Source of the DNA: Blastococcus xanthinilyticus
GTDB lineage: Bacteria; Actinomycetota; Actinomycetes; Mycobacteriales; Geodermatophilaceae
Reading direction: 5' to 3'
DNA length: 64,000 nt
Assembly: GCF_008124835.1 (NCBI RefSeq)
Contig: NZ_VNHW01000016.1
Span: 1 to 64,000 of the forward strand
Shown: positions 24,322 through 33,137 of the stretch, in pieces
Layout: each line of letters starts with the position of its first letter
How positions within the stretch are numbered: position 1 is the stretch's first letter
Notes under the pieces: generated by a model
Databases searched by the model: none
What the model was told of the DNA's origin: nothing
What the model saw: only the letters and a program-made list of their open reading frames with translations
Made by a program: the position numbers and the translations under genes

Positions 24322-25437
24322 TCAGCCGTGCGCCGGGAGGCGCACCGTGACGCGGAGCCCGCCGTCGGGGCGGGGGTCGAGCGCGAGCTCCCCGTCGTGC
24401 GCCCGGACGACGCTGTCGACGATGGCGAGGCCGAGCCCGACGCCCGCGTGGGAGCTGCGGACGCGCTGGGTGCCACGCTGGAACGGCTCGGTGAGGGTCG
24501 ACACCAGCTGCGGGGGAAGCTCCGGCCCGGTGTTCTCGACGGCCAGGACGACCGAGCCGGACCGCACGGCGGTGCCGAGCCACACGGTGCCGCCCTCGGG
24601 GACGTTGTGGACGACGGCGTTGTGCAGCAGGTTCGTGGCCATCTGCAGCAGGAGCGCACGCGAACCGACGGTGGGGGCGACCTCTCCGGCGGTCTCGATC
24701 GTGACGCCGTGCCGCTCCGCCAGCGGGAGGAGCGTCTCGGCGGCCTCCTCCACGAGCAGGGACAGGTCGACGTGCTCGCGGGGGAAGGAGCGCTGGTCGG
24801 TGCGGCTGAGCAGGAGCAGTGCCTCGGTGAGGTCGATGGCCCGGGTGTTCACCGCGTGCAGGCGGTCGACGAGCTCGCCGTTGTCGCGGTCGGGATCGTT
24901 GCGGGCGACGTCGAGCAGGGTCTGGGTGATCGCCAGCGGGGTGCGCAGTTCGTGCGAGGCGTTGGCCGCGAACCGCTGCTGCTCGGCGAGGTGCGCCTCG
25001 AGCCGCGCGAGCATGCCGTCGAACGCGTCGGCGAGCTCGCGGAACTCGTCGCTGCGGCCGGGCAGCCGGATCCGGTGCGACAGCGATCCGGTCGCGGCCA
25101 GGCGCGTGGCGTCGGTGATCCGGGAGAGCGGGGCGAGCATCCGGCCGGCGAGGAGCCAGCCGCCCAGCAGCCCGAACACCAGCAGGAACACCGAGGCCGC
25201 GGCGGCCCGCGGAGCGAAGGCGCGCAGCAGGTCCGACCGGTTGGGGATGAAGGGCGCGGGGCGGCCCCCGGGGGTCCCGGGGCTGAAGAGCACGGTGTCG
25301 GGCACGTACCGCAGCAGGAACACCCACACGACCGCGAGCAGGAGCGCACCGGCCAGCATGAGGAAACCGGCGTAGCTCAGGGTGAGCTTGAGCCGGACGC
25401 TCAGCCCCGGGGCCCTGCCCGCCGTCGGCCCGGTCAC
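24322..25437 (-). CDS. VanS-like sensor histidine kinase
   Basis: The 371-residue membrane kinase has two transmembrane segments (about 23-43 and 80-98) flanking a short Pro-rich extracellular loop, then HAMP, HisKA with the phosphoacceptor His162 in ASHELRTPLAI, and HATPase with NLLHNAVVHN, VENTGPELPP and GVGLGLAIVDSVV. Start GTG overlaps the response-regulator stop (GTGA). The short sensor loop is like that of streptomycete VanS. Adjacency to a VanY-like peptidase suggests it senses cell-wall stress or glycopeptides, but no vanHAX genes are present. Confidence 0.9.
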   Translation of the reverse strand: MTGPTAGRAPGLSVRLKLTLSYAGFLMLAGALLLAVVWVFLLRYVPDTVLFSPGTPGGRPAPFIPNRSDLLRAFAPRAAAASVFLLVFGLLGGWLLAGRMLAPLSRITDATRLAATGSLSHRIRLPGRSDEFRELADAFDGMLARLEAHLAEQQRFAANASHELRTPLAITQTLLDVARNDPDRDNGELVDRLHAVNTRAIDLTEALLLLSRTDQRSFPREHVDLSLLVEEAAETLLPLAERHGVTIETAGEVAPTVGSRALLLQMATNLLHNAVVHNVPEGGTVWLGTAVRSGSVVLAVENTGPELPPQLVSTLTEPFQRGTQRVRSSHAGVGLGLAIVDSVVRAHDGELALDPRPDGGLRVTVRLPAHG

Positions 25438-26111
25438 GCCCCGGCATCCGGCGCTGCGTCGATGCGGTATCCGACGCCGGGCACCGTGGCGATCAGCCAG
25501 GGCTCGCCGAGCCGTTTGCGCAGGCCCGAGACCGTGATGCGGACGGCGTTGGTGAACGGGTCGGCGTTCTCGTCCCACGCTCGTTCCAGCAGCTCCTCGG
25601 CGCTGACGACACCGCCCTCGGCGGCGACGAGGACCTCCAGCACGGCGAACTGCTTCCTGGTCAGCGCCACGTACCGGCCGTCGCGGAAGACCTCGCGGCG
25701 GAACGGGTCCAGCCGCAGGCCGGCGATCTCCCGCACCGGCGGCCTGCTGTGCGCCCGGCGGCGGTCGAGCGCCCTGAGCCGGAGCACGAGCTCGCGGAGC
25801 TCGAACGGCTTGGTGAGGTAGTCGTCGGCGCCCAGCTGGAAGCCGGAGGCCTTGTCGTCGAGCCGGTCGGCCGCCGTGAGCATCAGGATCGGCATGCCGC
25901 TGCCGGAGCTGACGATGCTCTCGGCGACCTCGTCCCCGGAGGGCCCCGGGATGTCCCGGTCGAGGACGGCGATGTCGTAGGCGTTGATGCTCAGCAGTTC
26001 CAGTGCGGTGTCGCCGTCGCCGGCGATGTCGGCCGCGATCGCCGCCAGGCGCAGCCCGTCGCGGATGGCCTCTGCCATGTAGGGCTCGTCCTCGACGACC
26101 AGCACGCGCAT
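25434..26111 (-). CDS. OmpR/VanR-family response regulator
   Basis: The 225-residue regulator has a receiver domain with phosphoacceptor Asp51 in AVLDRDIPGPSG, Thr79 in MLTA and Lys101 in YLTKPFEL, then an OmpR-type winged helix ending in LIATVPGVGYRID. DRDIPGPSGDE is typical of VanR-like and related actinobacterial regulators. It is first gene of a two-gene operon with the sensor kinase. The divergent VanY-like gene starts 87 bases away and is the obvious first target. Confidence 0.92.
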   Translation of the reverse strand: MRVLVVEDEPYMAEAIRDGLRLAAIAADIAGDGDTALELLSINAYDIAVLDRDIPGPSGDEVAESIVSSGSGMPILMLTAADRLDDKASGFQLGADDYLTKPFELRELVLRLRALDRRRAHSRPPVREIAGLRLDPFRREVFRDGRYVALTRKQFAVLEVLVAAEGGVVSAEELLERAWDENADPFTNAVRITVSGLRKRLGEPWLIATVPGVGYRIDAAPDAGA

Positions 26112-26198
26112 GGACTGGATGCTACGAACCCGCCCCTATCGTCGGCGTACCGAAAACCGCATACGAGCTGACATCACGTGCCTGCCTTGGCTGGCAGC

Positions 26199-26846
26199 AT
26201 GAGTCGAACCGCACCTGCCCGAACGCGGACCCATCGGCTCCTGCGGCTCGCGGTCGCCGGGATGGTCCTGGCCACCGCCGTGACCGTGGGAACCGTGGTC
26301 CACCGGTCGGCGTCGTCAGGACCGCCCTCCCTGGGCGCGGCCCTCGGTGGTGACCACATCGGGATGCCCACCGGGTCCGACGGCGCCGTGACCGTGGACG
26401 ACGGCGCCCTTCCCGGAGGCGTCACCGTGTTCGACGACCGGTACCCGGGTGTCGCCAATCTCGATCCCGACCTGCTGCAGGCGCTGCGCGCGGCGGCGGC
26501 GGCGGATGCCGCGGACGACGGCGTCGCGTTCACCGTCAACAGCGGCTGGCGGTCCCGGGAGCACCAGGACCAGCTCCTCCGCGAGGCCGTCTCCGAGTAC
26601 GGGTCCGAAGCCGAAGCCGCCCGCTGGGTCGCCACCGCGGACACGTCCGCCCACGTGTCCGGGGACGCCGTCGACATCGGCCCCGTCGAGGCGAGGGCGT
26701 GGCTGTCGGAGCACGGGGCCGGGTACGGGCTGTGCCAGACCTACCGCAACGAGCCGTGGCACTACGAGCTGCACCCCGAGGCCGTGGACCGTGGCTGCCC
26801 GGCCATGTACGCCGACCCCACGCAGGACCCGAGGATGCAGCCGTGA
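26199..26846 (+). CDS. VanY-type D-alanyl-D-alanine carboxypeptidase (M15B), membrane-anchored
   Basis: The protein of about 215 residues has an N-terminal signal-anchor (LLRLAVAGMVLATAVTVG) and an extracellular M15 domain. Zinc-site motifs are SGWRSREHQ, SAHVSGDAVDIG (HxxxxxxAxD) and EPWHYEL with catalytic Glu and ligand His. It trims the terminal D-Ala of peptidoglycan stems, as VanY does in glycopeptide resistance or in routine wall remodelling. ATG 26199 or GTG 26178 could be the start. It is divergent from the VanR-like regulator and overlaps the next gene by GTGA. Confidence 0.88.
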   Translation: MSRTAPARTRTHRLLRLAVAGMVLATAVTVGTVVHRSASSGPPSLGAALGGDHIGMPTGSDGAVTVDDGALPGGVTVFDDRYPGVANLDPDLLQALRAAAAADAADDGVAFTVNSGWRSREHQDQLLREAVSEYGSEAEAARWVATADTSAHVSGDAVDIGPVEARAWLSEHGAGYGLCQTYRNEPWHYELHPEAVDRGCPAMYADPTQDPRMQP

Positions 26847-27547
26847 CCGGCGCGACCGGGCCCCGGGCGTCCGGCGAGCCGGGCCCGGTGGCCGTCGTCG
26901 CCGGCGGGCTCTCCTACGAGCGGCCGGTCCCCGGCCGCCGTCCCGGACCGTCTGCGGTGCGGGTGTCCACGCGGACCGGGGCGCCGCTGCCCGGCCGGGT
27001 GGGCTCCGCACCGGTCCGGCGGGATCGGTGGCCCGGGCGCCGCCCGGTCCTGCCGTCACTGCTCCTGCTGGTCCTGGCGATCGCGGCGGTCGCGGTCTGG
27101 TGGCACGTCTTCGCCGCGGAGCGGGCGGCCGAGCGCGATGCCGCGTGCGCGGCCACCGCGACCGCTCCGGTGGACCTGGACCCGACCTCGGTGGCCGTCC
27201 GGGTCTTCAACGCCACCGAGACCGTGGGGCTGGCCCGGCGGGTGTCCGCCGAGCTGGGCGCGCGGGGTTTCGACGTCCAGGAGACGGCCGACGACCCGCT
27301 GGACCGGGTGGTCGAGGGGGTCGGGGAGATCCGGCACGGCGCCTGGGGGCGGGGCGTCGCCGCCTTCGTGGCCGCACACGTGCCCGGCGTGACGACGTAC
27401 GAGGACACCCGCGCCGACGCACGGGTCGATGTGGTCCTCGGCCCTGGGTTCACCGAGCTGGCCACTCCCGACGAGGCCGCCGCCACCCTGTCCGCCGCCG
27501 GCGCGGCGGCCGCCTGTGCGTCCGGCGCGGCGGCCGGGAGCAGCTGA
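26843..27547 (+). CDS. LytR C-terminal-domain membrane protein
   Basis: The 234-residue protein has a disordered Pro/Arg-rich cytoplasmic N-terminus of about 70 residues and one membrane segment (LPSLLLLVLAIAAVAVWWHV). The extracellular LytR_C domain contains VAVRVFNATETVGLARRVSAEL, GARGFDV and IRHGAWGRG. LytR_C modules accompany LytR-CpsA-Psr ligases that attach polymers to peptidoglycan; here the ligase domain is absent. Co-translation with the carboxypeptidase (GTGA) suggests a shared role in wall remodelling. Confidence 0.85.
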   Translation: MTGATGPRASGEPGPVAVVAGGLSYERPVPGRRPGPSAVRVSTRTGAPLPGRVGSAPVRRDRWPGRRPVLPSLLLLVLAIAAVAVWWHVFAAERAAERDAACAATATAPVDLDPTSVAVRVFNATETVGLARRVSAELGARGFDVQETADDPLDRVVEGVGEIRHGAWGRGVAAFVAAHVPGVTTYEDTRADARVDVVLGPGFTELATPDEAAATLSAAGAAAACASGAAAGSS

Positions 27548-27620
27548 GCACCGGTACGGGACCCCACGGTCGGCGGTGTCACGGCAGCCGGCCGGCCCCT
27601 CCCTGCCCGGCAACGCGACG

Positions 27621-27656
27621 GCGCCCCGGCCCCACCACGAGGTGGGACCGGGGCGC
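27621..27656. terminator. Bidirectional terminator hairpin
   Basis: A 16-base stem (left arm 27621-27636, loop ACGA, right arm 27641-27656) with a single mismatch lies between the convergent LytR_C and nrdJ genes. It lacks a clear U-tract, as is common in high-GC actinobacteria. Confidence 0.75.
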
Positions 27657-27679
27657 CGGTCGACGGGGCTGGCTGGTGA

Positions 27680-30562
27680 TCAGCTGCAGCCGCTGGTGGA
27701 GCCGCAGCCCTCGCAGACGTAGCAGCTACCGGCCGGCCGCATCTTCGTGCCGCAGGTCATGCACAGCGGCGCGTCGGTGGCGGTCCCGGTGACCAGCTCG
27801 AGCAGCTCGGCCGAGGAGTGCGCCTCCTTGACCGACTTCGGGCCCTCCGGGGTGACCTGCTCCTTGGCCGGGGCGGTCTCGATCGGCGCGGAGCCGCGCA
27901 GCTGCTCCAGGTCGACCTCCTCCTCCTCGACGACCGAGCTGGTCGACGCGGAGGTGCCGTAGCCGGCGACCTGCGCCGCCCGCTCCTCGGCGGTGAAGAT
28001 GCCGAGCCCGGCCCGCTTCTCGACCGGCAGGTGGTCCAGCGCCAGGCGGCGGAAGATGTAGTCCATCACCGACTGGGCGATCCGGATGTCCGGGTCGTCG
28101 GTCATGCCGGCCGGCTCGAACCGCATGTTGGTGAACTTCTGGATGTAGGTCTCCAGCGGCACACCGTGCTGCAGCGCGATCGACAGCGAGATCGAGAAGG
28201 CGTCCATCACACCGGCGAGGGTCGAGCCCTGCTTGCCGAGCTTCAGGAAGACCTCACCGAGGCTGCCGTCCTCGTACATCCCCGCGGTCATGTAGCCCTC
28301 GGCGCCGGCGACGCTGAAGGACGTGGTGACGCTGGTCCGCTTCTTCGGCAGGCGCTTGCGCACCGGGTGCGAGAGCGCGGTCGGGGCGGTCGCCTCGACC
28401 TTGACCTCGTCCTTGGTGCCGTCGTTCTTGCCCTTGCCGCCGGAGAGCGGCTGGCCGACCTTGCAGTTGTCGCGGTAGATCGCCAGCGCCTTGAGGCCGA
28501 GCTTCCAGCCCTCGAAGTAGATCTTCTCGACGTCCTCGATGGTCGCCGACTCGGGCATGTTGACGGTCTTGCTGATCGCGCCCGAGATGAAGGGCTGCAC
28601 CGCGGCCATCATGCGGACGTGGCCCATCGGGGAGATGGCCCGCTCACCCATGGCGCAGTCGAACACCTCGTAGTGCTCCGGGCGCAGGGTCGGGGCGTCG
28701 ACCACGTGGCCGTGCTCGGCGATGTACTCGACGATCGCCTCGATCTGCTCCTCCTGGTAGCCCAGGCTGCGCAGCGCCCGCGGCACCGTCTGGTTGACGA
28801 TCTGCATGGAGCCGCCGCCGACCAGCTTCTTGAACTTGACCAGCGAGAAGTCCGGCTCGATGCCGGTCGTGTCGCAGTCCATCATGAAGCCGATGGTGCC
28901 GGTGGGGGCGAGCACCGAGGCCTGGGCGTTGCGCCAGCCGTTCTCGGTGCCGATCTCCAGGCACTCCTGCCACTGCGCGGTCGCGGCCTTGAGCACGTCG
29001 GCGTCGTCGGCACCCACCGGGCGGATCGCGTCGTTCGCAGCGGAGTGCTTGCGCATCACCCGGGCGTGCGCGTCGGCGTTGCGGGCGAAGCCCTCGTAGG
29101 CGCCGACGATGCCGGCGAGCTCGGCCGAGCGGCGGTAGGCGGTGCCGGTCATCAGCGAGGTGATCGCCGCGGCCAGGCTCTGGCCACCGCGGGAGTCGTA
29201 CGCGTGGCCGGTCGCCATGAGCAGCGCGCCCAGGTTGGCGTAGCCGATGCCCAGCTGGCGGTAGGCCCGGGTGGTCTCCCCGATCGGCTCGGTCGGGAAG
29301 TCGGCGAAGCAGATGGAGATGTCCATCGCGGTGATGACCAGCTCGACGGCCTTCACGAAGTTCTTGCTGTCGAACGTGCCGTCGTCCTTGAGGAACTTCA
29401 TGAGGTTCAGCGACGCCAGGTTGCACGAGCTGTTGTCCAGGCTCATGTACTCCGAGCAGGGGTTGGACGCGTTGATCCGGCCCGTCTCGGGGTTGGTGTG
29501 CCAGTCGTTGATCGTGTCGTCGTACTGGATGCCCGGGTCGGCGCACTCCCACGCCGCCTGGGTGACCTTGCGGAACAGCGTCTTGGCGTCGACGGTCTCG
29601 ATGACCGAGCCGTCGAGCCGGGCGCGCAGCCCGAACTCGTCGCCCTCGTCGACCGCGCGCATGAACTCGTCGGAGACGCGGACGGAGTTGTTGGCGTTCT
29701 GGTACTGGACGCTGGTGATGTCCTTGCCGCCGAGGTCCATGTCGTACCCGGCGTCGCGCAGCGCGCGGATCTTGTTCTCCTCGCGCGCCTTCGTCTCGAC
29801 GAACTCCTCGATGTCGGGGTGGTCGATGTCGAGGACGACCATCTTCGCCGCGCGCCGGGTGGCGCCGCCGGACTTGATGGTGCCCGCGGAGGCGTCGGCC
29901 CCGCGCATGAAGCTGACCGGGCCGGAGGCGGTGCCACCGGAGGAGAGCAGCTCCTTGGAGGAACGGATGCGGGAGAGGTTCAGGCCGGCACCGGAGCCGC
30001 CCTTGAAGATCAGGCCCTCCTCGCGGTACCAGTTGAGGATCGAGTCCATCTCGTCGTCGACGGCGAGGATGAAGCAGGCGCTGACCTGCTGCGGGGCGCT
30101 GGTGCCGACGTTGAACCAGACGGGGCTGTTGAAGCTGAAGTACTGGTGCAGCAGCATCCAGGTGAGCTCGTGCTCGAAGATCGCGGCGTCGCCCTCGCCG
30201 GCGAAGTAGCCGTGCTCGCGGCCGGCCTCGGTGTAGGTGAGCACCACGCGGTCGATGAGCTGGCGCAGGCTGGTCTCCCGCTGGGGGGTGCCGACGGCGC
30301 CGCGGAAGTACTTCGTGGTGACGATGTTGGTGGCGTTGATGCTCCACTCCGCCGGGAACTCCACGCCGCGCTGCTCGAAGTTGATCGAGCCGTCGCGCCA
30401 GTTGGTCATCACGACGTCACGGCGCTCCCAGGTCACCTCGTCGTAGGGGTGCACACCGGCGGTGGTGAAGACGCGCTTGATCTTCAGGCCCTTGCCCCGG
30501 CTGGGCGCCTTGGCGGTGCGGCGGGTGCGGGCGCCGGCCATGCGGTCGTCGGTCTCGGTCAT
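27680..30562 (-). CDS. nrdJ: Adenosylcobalamin-dependent (class II) ribonucleotide reductase
   Basis: The 960-residue enzyme reduces ribonucleotides using a B12-derived radical, so it works with or without oxygen. The start MTETDDRMAG is followed by a basic segment and the NrdJ N-terminal domain (RRDVVMTNWRDGSINFEQRG). Active-site features include NPCSEYMSLDNSSCNLASLNL, QASVLAPTGTIGFMMDCDT and MPESATIEDVEKIY. The C-terminus ends with a Cys-rich tail (CMTCG...CYVCEGCGSTSGC) that includes the redox-shuttle cysteines and a zinc-ribbon-like module. It is downstream of nrdR, the streptomycete nrdRJ arrangement. Confidence 0.97.
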   Translation of the reverse strand: MTETDDRMAGARTRRTAKAPSRGKGLKIKRVFTTAGVHPYDEVTWERRDVVMTNWRDGSINFEQRGVEFPAEWSINATNIVTTKYFRGAVGTPQRETSLRQLIDRVVLTYTEAGREHGYFAGEGDAAIFEHELTWMLLHQYFSFNSPVWFNVGTSAPQQVSACFILAVDDEMDSILNWYREEGLIFKGGSGAGLNLSRIRSSKELLSSGGTASGPVSFMRGADASAGTIKSGGATRRAAKMVVLDIDHPDIEEFVETKAREENKIRALRDAGYDMDLGGKDITSVQYQNANNSVRVSDEFMRAVDEGDEFGLRARLDGSVIETVDAKTLFRKVTQAAWECADPGIQYDDTINDWHTNPETGRINASNPCSEYMSLDNSSCNLASLNLMKFLKDDGTFDSKNFVKAVELVITAMDISICFADFPTEPIGETTRAYRQLGIGYANLGALLMATGHAYDSRGGQSLAAAITSLMTGTAYRRSAELAGIVGAYEGFARNADAHARVMRKHSAANDAIRPVGADDADVLKAATAQWQECLEIGTENGWRNAQASVLAPTGTIGFMMDCDTTGIEPDFSLVKFKKLVGGGSMQIVNQTVPRALRSLGYQEEQIEAIVEYIAEHGHVVDAPTLRPEHYEVFDCAMGERAISPMGHVRMMAAVQPFISGAISKTVNMPESATIEDVEKIYFEGWKLGLKALAIYRDNCKVGQPLSGGKGKNDGTKDEVKVEATAPTALSHPVRKRLPKKRTSVTTSFSVAGAEGYMTAGMYEDGSLGEVFLKLGKQGSTLAGVMDAFSISLSIALQHGVPLETYIQKFTNMRFEPAGMTDDPDIRIAQSVMDYIFRRLALDHLPVEKRAGLGIFTAEERAAQVAGYGTSASTSSVVEEEEVDLEQLRGSAPIETAPAKEQVTPEGPKSVKEAHSSAELLELVTGTATDAPLCMTCGTKMRPAGSCYVCEGCGSTSGCS

Positions 30563-30706
30563 GGTGTGGAGCTCTCCCTGGTCGTGTGTCGCATGGTGCT
30601 TCGCGGGGCTGCGCGGTGGTGCTGCGCGTGGGCGGATCGGGGGCTGGGGAAGAGCCGCGATCGGTAACTGCTCGAACTGCTGTCTATCGGTCGGCACTGA
30701 CAGTTC

Positions 30707-31261
30707 TCAGGTGCCGGCGGCGGCGGGGTCGGGGCTCGGCTGACCCCTCCCCCCGCTCCGCCGGCGGACCGGAGGATCGGGCTGCATGCCCGGCAGCGGG
30801 GGCGTTCCGCCGGCGAGGTGGCGGGCGCGCAGCTCGGTGATCTCCTTCTCGAAGTCCTCGAGGGAGGTGAAGGCCCGGTACACGCTGGCGAAGCGCAGGT
30901 AGGCCACCTCGTCCAGCTCGCGCAGCGGGCGCAGGATGGCCAGGCCCACCTCGTGGCTGGGCACCTCGGCCGCGCCGCTGGCGCGGATCGCGTCCTCCAC
31001 CTGCTGGGCCAGGAGCTTGAGCTGGTCCTCGTCGACCGGCCGGCCCTGGCAGGCCCGCCGGACACCGGCGACGACCTTGGTCCGGTTGAACGGCTCGCTG
31101 ACGCCGTTGCGCTTGACGACGGCGAGCACCGCCTCCTCGACGGTGGTGAAGCGCCGCCCGCACGCGGGGCAGGACCGCCGACGCCGGGTGGTGGCGCCCT
31201 CGTCGGCCTCGCGCGAGTCGATGACCCGGCTGTCGGCGTTGTGGCAGAACGGGCACCGCAC
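30707..31261 (-). CDS. nrdR: Transcriptional repressor NrdR
   Basis: The 184-residue repressor of ribonucleotide reductase genes has an N-terminal zinc ribbon with Cys3, Cys6, Cys31 and Cys34 (CPFC...CPAC) and a nucleotide-sensing ATP-cone ([24 protein letters not shown]). The C-terminal 30 residues are a disordered Pro/Arg tail longer than in most NrdRs. GTG 31261 is chosen because GGAGGAGGTGAACCCACC precedes it and the zinc ribbon starts at once. It leads an nrdR-nrdJ unit and is probably autoregulated through the boxes at 31385-31432. Confidence 0.96.
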   Translation of the reverse strand: MRCPFCHNADSRVIDSREADEGATTRRRRSCPACGRRFTTVEEAVLAVVKRNGVSEPFNRTKVVAGVRRACQGRPVDEDQLKLLAQQVEDAIRASGAAEVPSHEVGLAILRPLRELDEVAYLRFASVYRAFTSLEDFEKEITELRARHLAGGTPPLPGMQPDPPVRRRSGGRGQPSPDPAAAGT

Positions 31262-31384
31262 GGTGGGTTCACCTCCTCCTGGACCGATCGCCACCGACCG
31301 CCTTGTGGACCTTCCTGGGGACATCCGGTGGATGCCCCGGGGAGAACCTGAGGACGGGCCTGTGGACGGGCTTACAGCTCTGTA

Positions 31385-31432
31385 ACTACTAGATGTAGGG
31401 GAACCCTAGGACGGGCTCCACAAGATGTGCAA
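31385..31432. promoter_or_regulatory. Tandem NrdR boxes upstream of nrdR
   Basis: ACTACTAGATGTAGGG (31385-31400) resembles actinobacterial NrdR boxes. A second weaker copy TCCACAAGATGTGCAA lies 32 bases further (31417-31432), sharing the AGATGT core. Paired boxes about three helical turns apart are the known NrdR arrangement. A perfect palindrome TTACAG-CT-CTGTAA (31372-31385) touches the proximal box on the nrdR side and may be part of the promoter. Confidence 0.65.
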
Positions 31433-31622
31433 GTGATCGTTTCCTCGGCGTGTTCCACCCCGACCCGTCCGTGTGCACGCGGAACACCGGACCCCTCCCG
31501 TCACACGACACGCCGCACCGACCCGCCGGGATGTCGCGGAGACCACATCGACGAGGCGGCGGGAGGGCAGGCCGAGAGCCACCGCCGGGCGGCGACGGTC
31601 GGCGGGTGACGGCGCGCGGCGA

Positions 31623-31654
31623 CGGCGCCGGCACACGGTCGTGTGCCGGCGCCG
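31623..31654. terminator. Strong hairpin downstream of the 251-residue hypothetical gene
   Basis: CGGCGCCGGCACAC (31623-31636) pairs perfectly with GTGTGCCGGCGCCG (31641-31654) around a GGTC loop. On the minus strand it lies about 58 bases after the stop of the gene ending at 31712. No U-tract is seen. Confidence 0.65.
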
Positions 31655-31711
31655 CGGCGCGGTGCGATCGGCCAGGAGGGGCGAGCGGGGAGGGGCGAGG
31701 GATGGCGGCGT

Positions 31712-32467
31712 TCAGGGGCGGGAGAGCGAGCCGTCCACCCGGGGACGGCGGGACTGCGGGATCTGGTCGCTCAGGCGCATGGGCCGGGTGAGCAGGTCAC
31801 CCTCCAGCCCGGCCGGGGCGCTCCACCCACGCGGAGCGGACGGCTCGCTGCTGAGCGGTCCGCGGGCCGTCGGGACCGACCGGACGACGGTCGCCGGGGG
31901 CTCCTCGCGCGACACGACCGCCGCTGCGGCGGCGGGCTCGGCGACGACCGGGATCAGTCCGGTGTCCGCGGCGCGGTGCCGGCCGGCCGCGGCGTCGACC
32001 GGCGAGGCCGGGGCGCGGTGCCGCCCGGGCGCCTGCGTCGGCCTGGGCGCGGCCGCCACGGCCTGGCCCGCCGACTCCTCGGGGGCGCGACGGCGGCCGC
32101 CGGGACGAGCAGCCCCGGCCTGAGCGACGTGGTCGCGCACGAGCGGAAGGCTGGCGGTCGCCTCGACGTCCGGCCCCGGAACGCCACGATGCGGAGCAGC
32201 CTGCACGGCGGCCCACGTGCGCGTCTCCTCCACGGCAGCGGTCACCGGAGCAGCCGCGGCAACCGGGGGGCGCTCCGGCAGCCGCAGGGCCGCCAGGTCG
32301 GTCCAGCCGGTCTCCTCCACGCCGGCCGCGACGACGCGGACCCACACCTGGCAGACGCCGGCTTCGTCATGGCGCCAGCCGAGCAGCTCTCCGGCCCGCC
32401 AGACCCCGGCCCGGAAGACCTCGACGCGCTGGGGGTGGCTGGTGAACACGGCTGCTCGGTTCTCCAT
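31712..32467 (-). CDS. Hypothetical protein with small N-terminal domain and disordered Pro/Ala tail
   Basis: The 251-residue protein is unrecognised. The first 65 residues form a compact beta-rich domain with VEVFRAGVWRAGELLGWRHD and CQVWVRV...TGWTDLAALRLPE, resembling a small SH3-like fold. The remaining 185 residues are Pro, Ala, Arg and Glu rich and probably disordered. There is no signal peptide. ATG 32467 is favoured, with GTG 32479 an alternative; the frame open to 32731 runs into the LysM gene. It lies between nrdR and the lexA-linked LysM gene on the same strand. A nucleic-acid or wall-associated role cannot be told apart. Confidence 0.65.
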   Translation of the reverse strand: MENRAAVFTSHPQRVEVFRAGVWRAGELLGWRHDEAGVCQVWVRVVAAGVEETGWTDLAALRLPERPPVAAAAPVTAAVEETRTWAAVQAAPHRGVPGPDVEATASLPLVRDHVAQAGAARPGGRRRAPEESAGQAVAAAPRPTQAPGRHRAPASPVDAAAGRHRAADTGLIPVVAEPAAAAAVVSREEPPATVVRSVPTARGPLSSEPSAPRGWSAPAGLEGDLLTRPMRLSDQIPQSRRPRVDGSLSRP

Positions 32468-32607
32468 GACGCTGGACACACGACGACCGTATGCGTCGGC
32501 GCCGCACGCAGTGTGAACGAGCAGGCACTGAGGGTTGACGAAGTCGGCAGGCGAGCTTGTGCACCTCTTGCGATACTCGGTCGATCCGTAGCCCGCCGCG
32601 CGTCGCG

Positions 32608-33102
32608 TCACGGCAGTCGCAGCACCTGGCCCGGCTCGATCGACGCGTCGCCCAGGCCGTTGAGCAGCTGGATCTCGTCGATGACCTGGCGCACGTCCCG
32701 CGCTCCGGCCACGTCGCTCGCGATGGACCACAGCGTGTCCCCGGGTTCCACGACCGTGCTCGCCGTGCCCATCAGCTGCAGCCCCCCGTCGCCGCCGCCC
32801 AGCGCCGCGTCGGCGAGCGCCAGCACCCCGAGGGCGAGCAGGAGCAGCAGGACCACGACGAGACGACGACCGCGAGCGGTCAGGCGCAGCGGCGCCCTGC
32901 CGCCTGCCGGCGCACGGGGGTCGGGCGCGGCGACGGCACGCACCCGGACCGGACCTGCTGGCTCGTCGCGCCGAGGCCGCTGCTCGGAGTAGGCACGCGG
33001 CACGGGCGGCAGGACCCGCAGGTGCCGCTCGCGCGCCGGATGCACGTCACCGGCACCCGGCGTCCGGACTCCCCCGCTCGTCAGCGCAACACCACTGGTC
33101 AT
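32608..33102 (-). CDS. LysM-domain membrane protein, SOS-linked cell-division regulator (Rv2719c/ChiZ/DivS position)
   Basis: The 164-residue protein has a Pro/Arg-rich cytoplasmic N-terminus, one transmembrane segment (VVVLLLLLALGVLALADAAL) and a C-terminal extracellular LysM domain (VEPGDTLWSIASDVAG through GQVLRLP) that binds peptidoglycan. In mycobacteria (Rv2719c, ChiZ) and C. glutamicum (DivS), a protein of this kind is encoded divergently from lexA, is induced by DNA damage and delays division. Position and domains match, and three SOS boxes lie between the two genes. ATG 33102 follows AGAGGTGGGTAGCG. Confidence 0.85.
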   Translation of the reverse strand: MTSGVALTSGGVRTPGAGDVHPARERHLRVLPPVPRAYSEQRPRRDEPAGPVRVRAVAAPDPRAPAGGRAPLRLTARGRRLVVVLLLLLALGVLALADAALGGGDGGLQLMGTASTVVEPGDTLWSIASDVAGARDVRQVIDEIQLLNGLGDASIEPGQVLRLP

Positions 33103-33137
33103 CGCTACCCACCTCTCACCGGTCGGTGCCCACCGAC

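Larger units (their letters stand above)
31262..31711. other. 450-base intergenic region between nrdR and the next gene
   Basis: It holds the nrdR ribosome-binding site and promoter, the NrdR boxes and, near its far end, the hairpin at 31623. Between about 31435 and 31620 I see no convincing gene on either strand; the open frames there are unstructured Arg/Pro/Gly-rich shadows. Confidence 0.6.

Noticed and set aside
27818-30667. Open frame of 949 codons antisense to nrdJ
   Set aside because: It mirrors the codon-position GC bias of nrdJ; the translation is Val/Gly/Arg/His-rich with no domain, whereas nrdJ is fully convincing.
30563-30706. Possible cobalamin riboswitch before the B12-dependent nrdJ
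   Set aside because: The 144-base gap shows no B12-box-like conserved segment; a fold-based search would be decisive.
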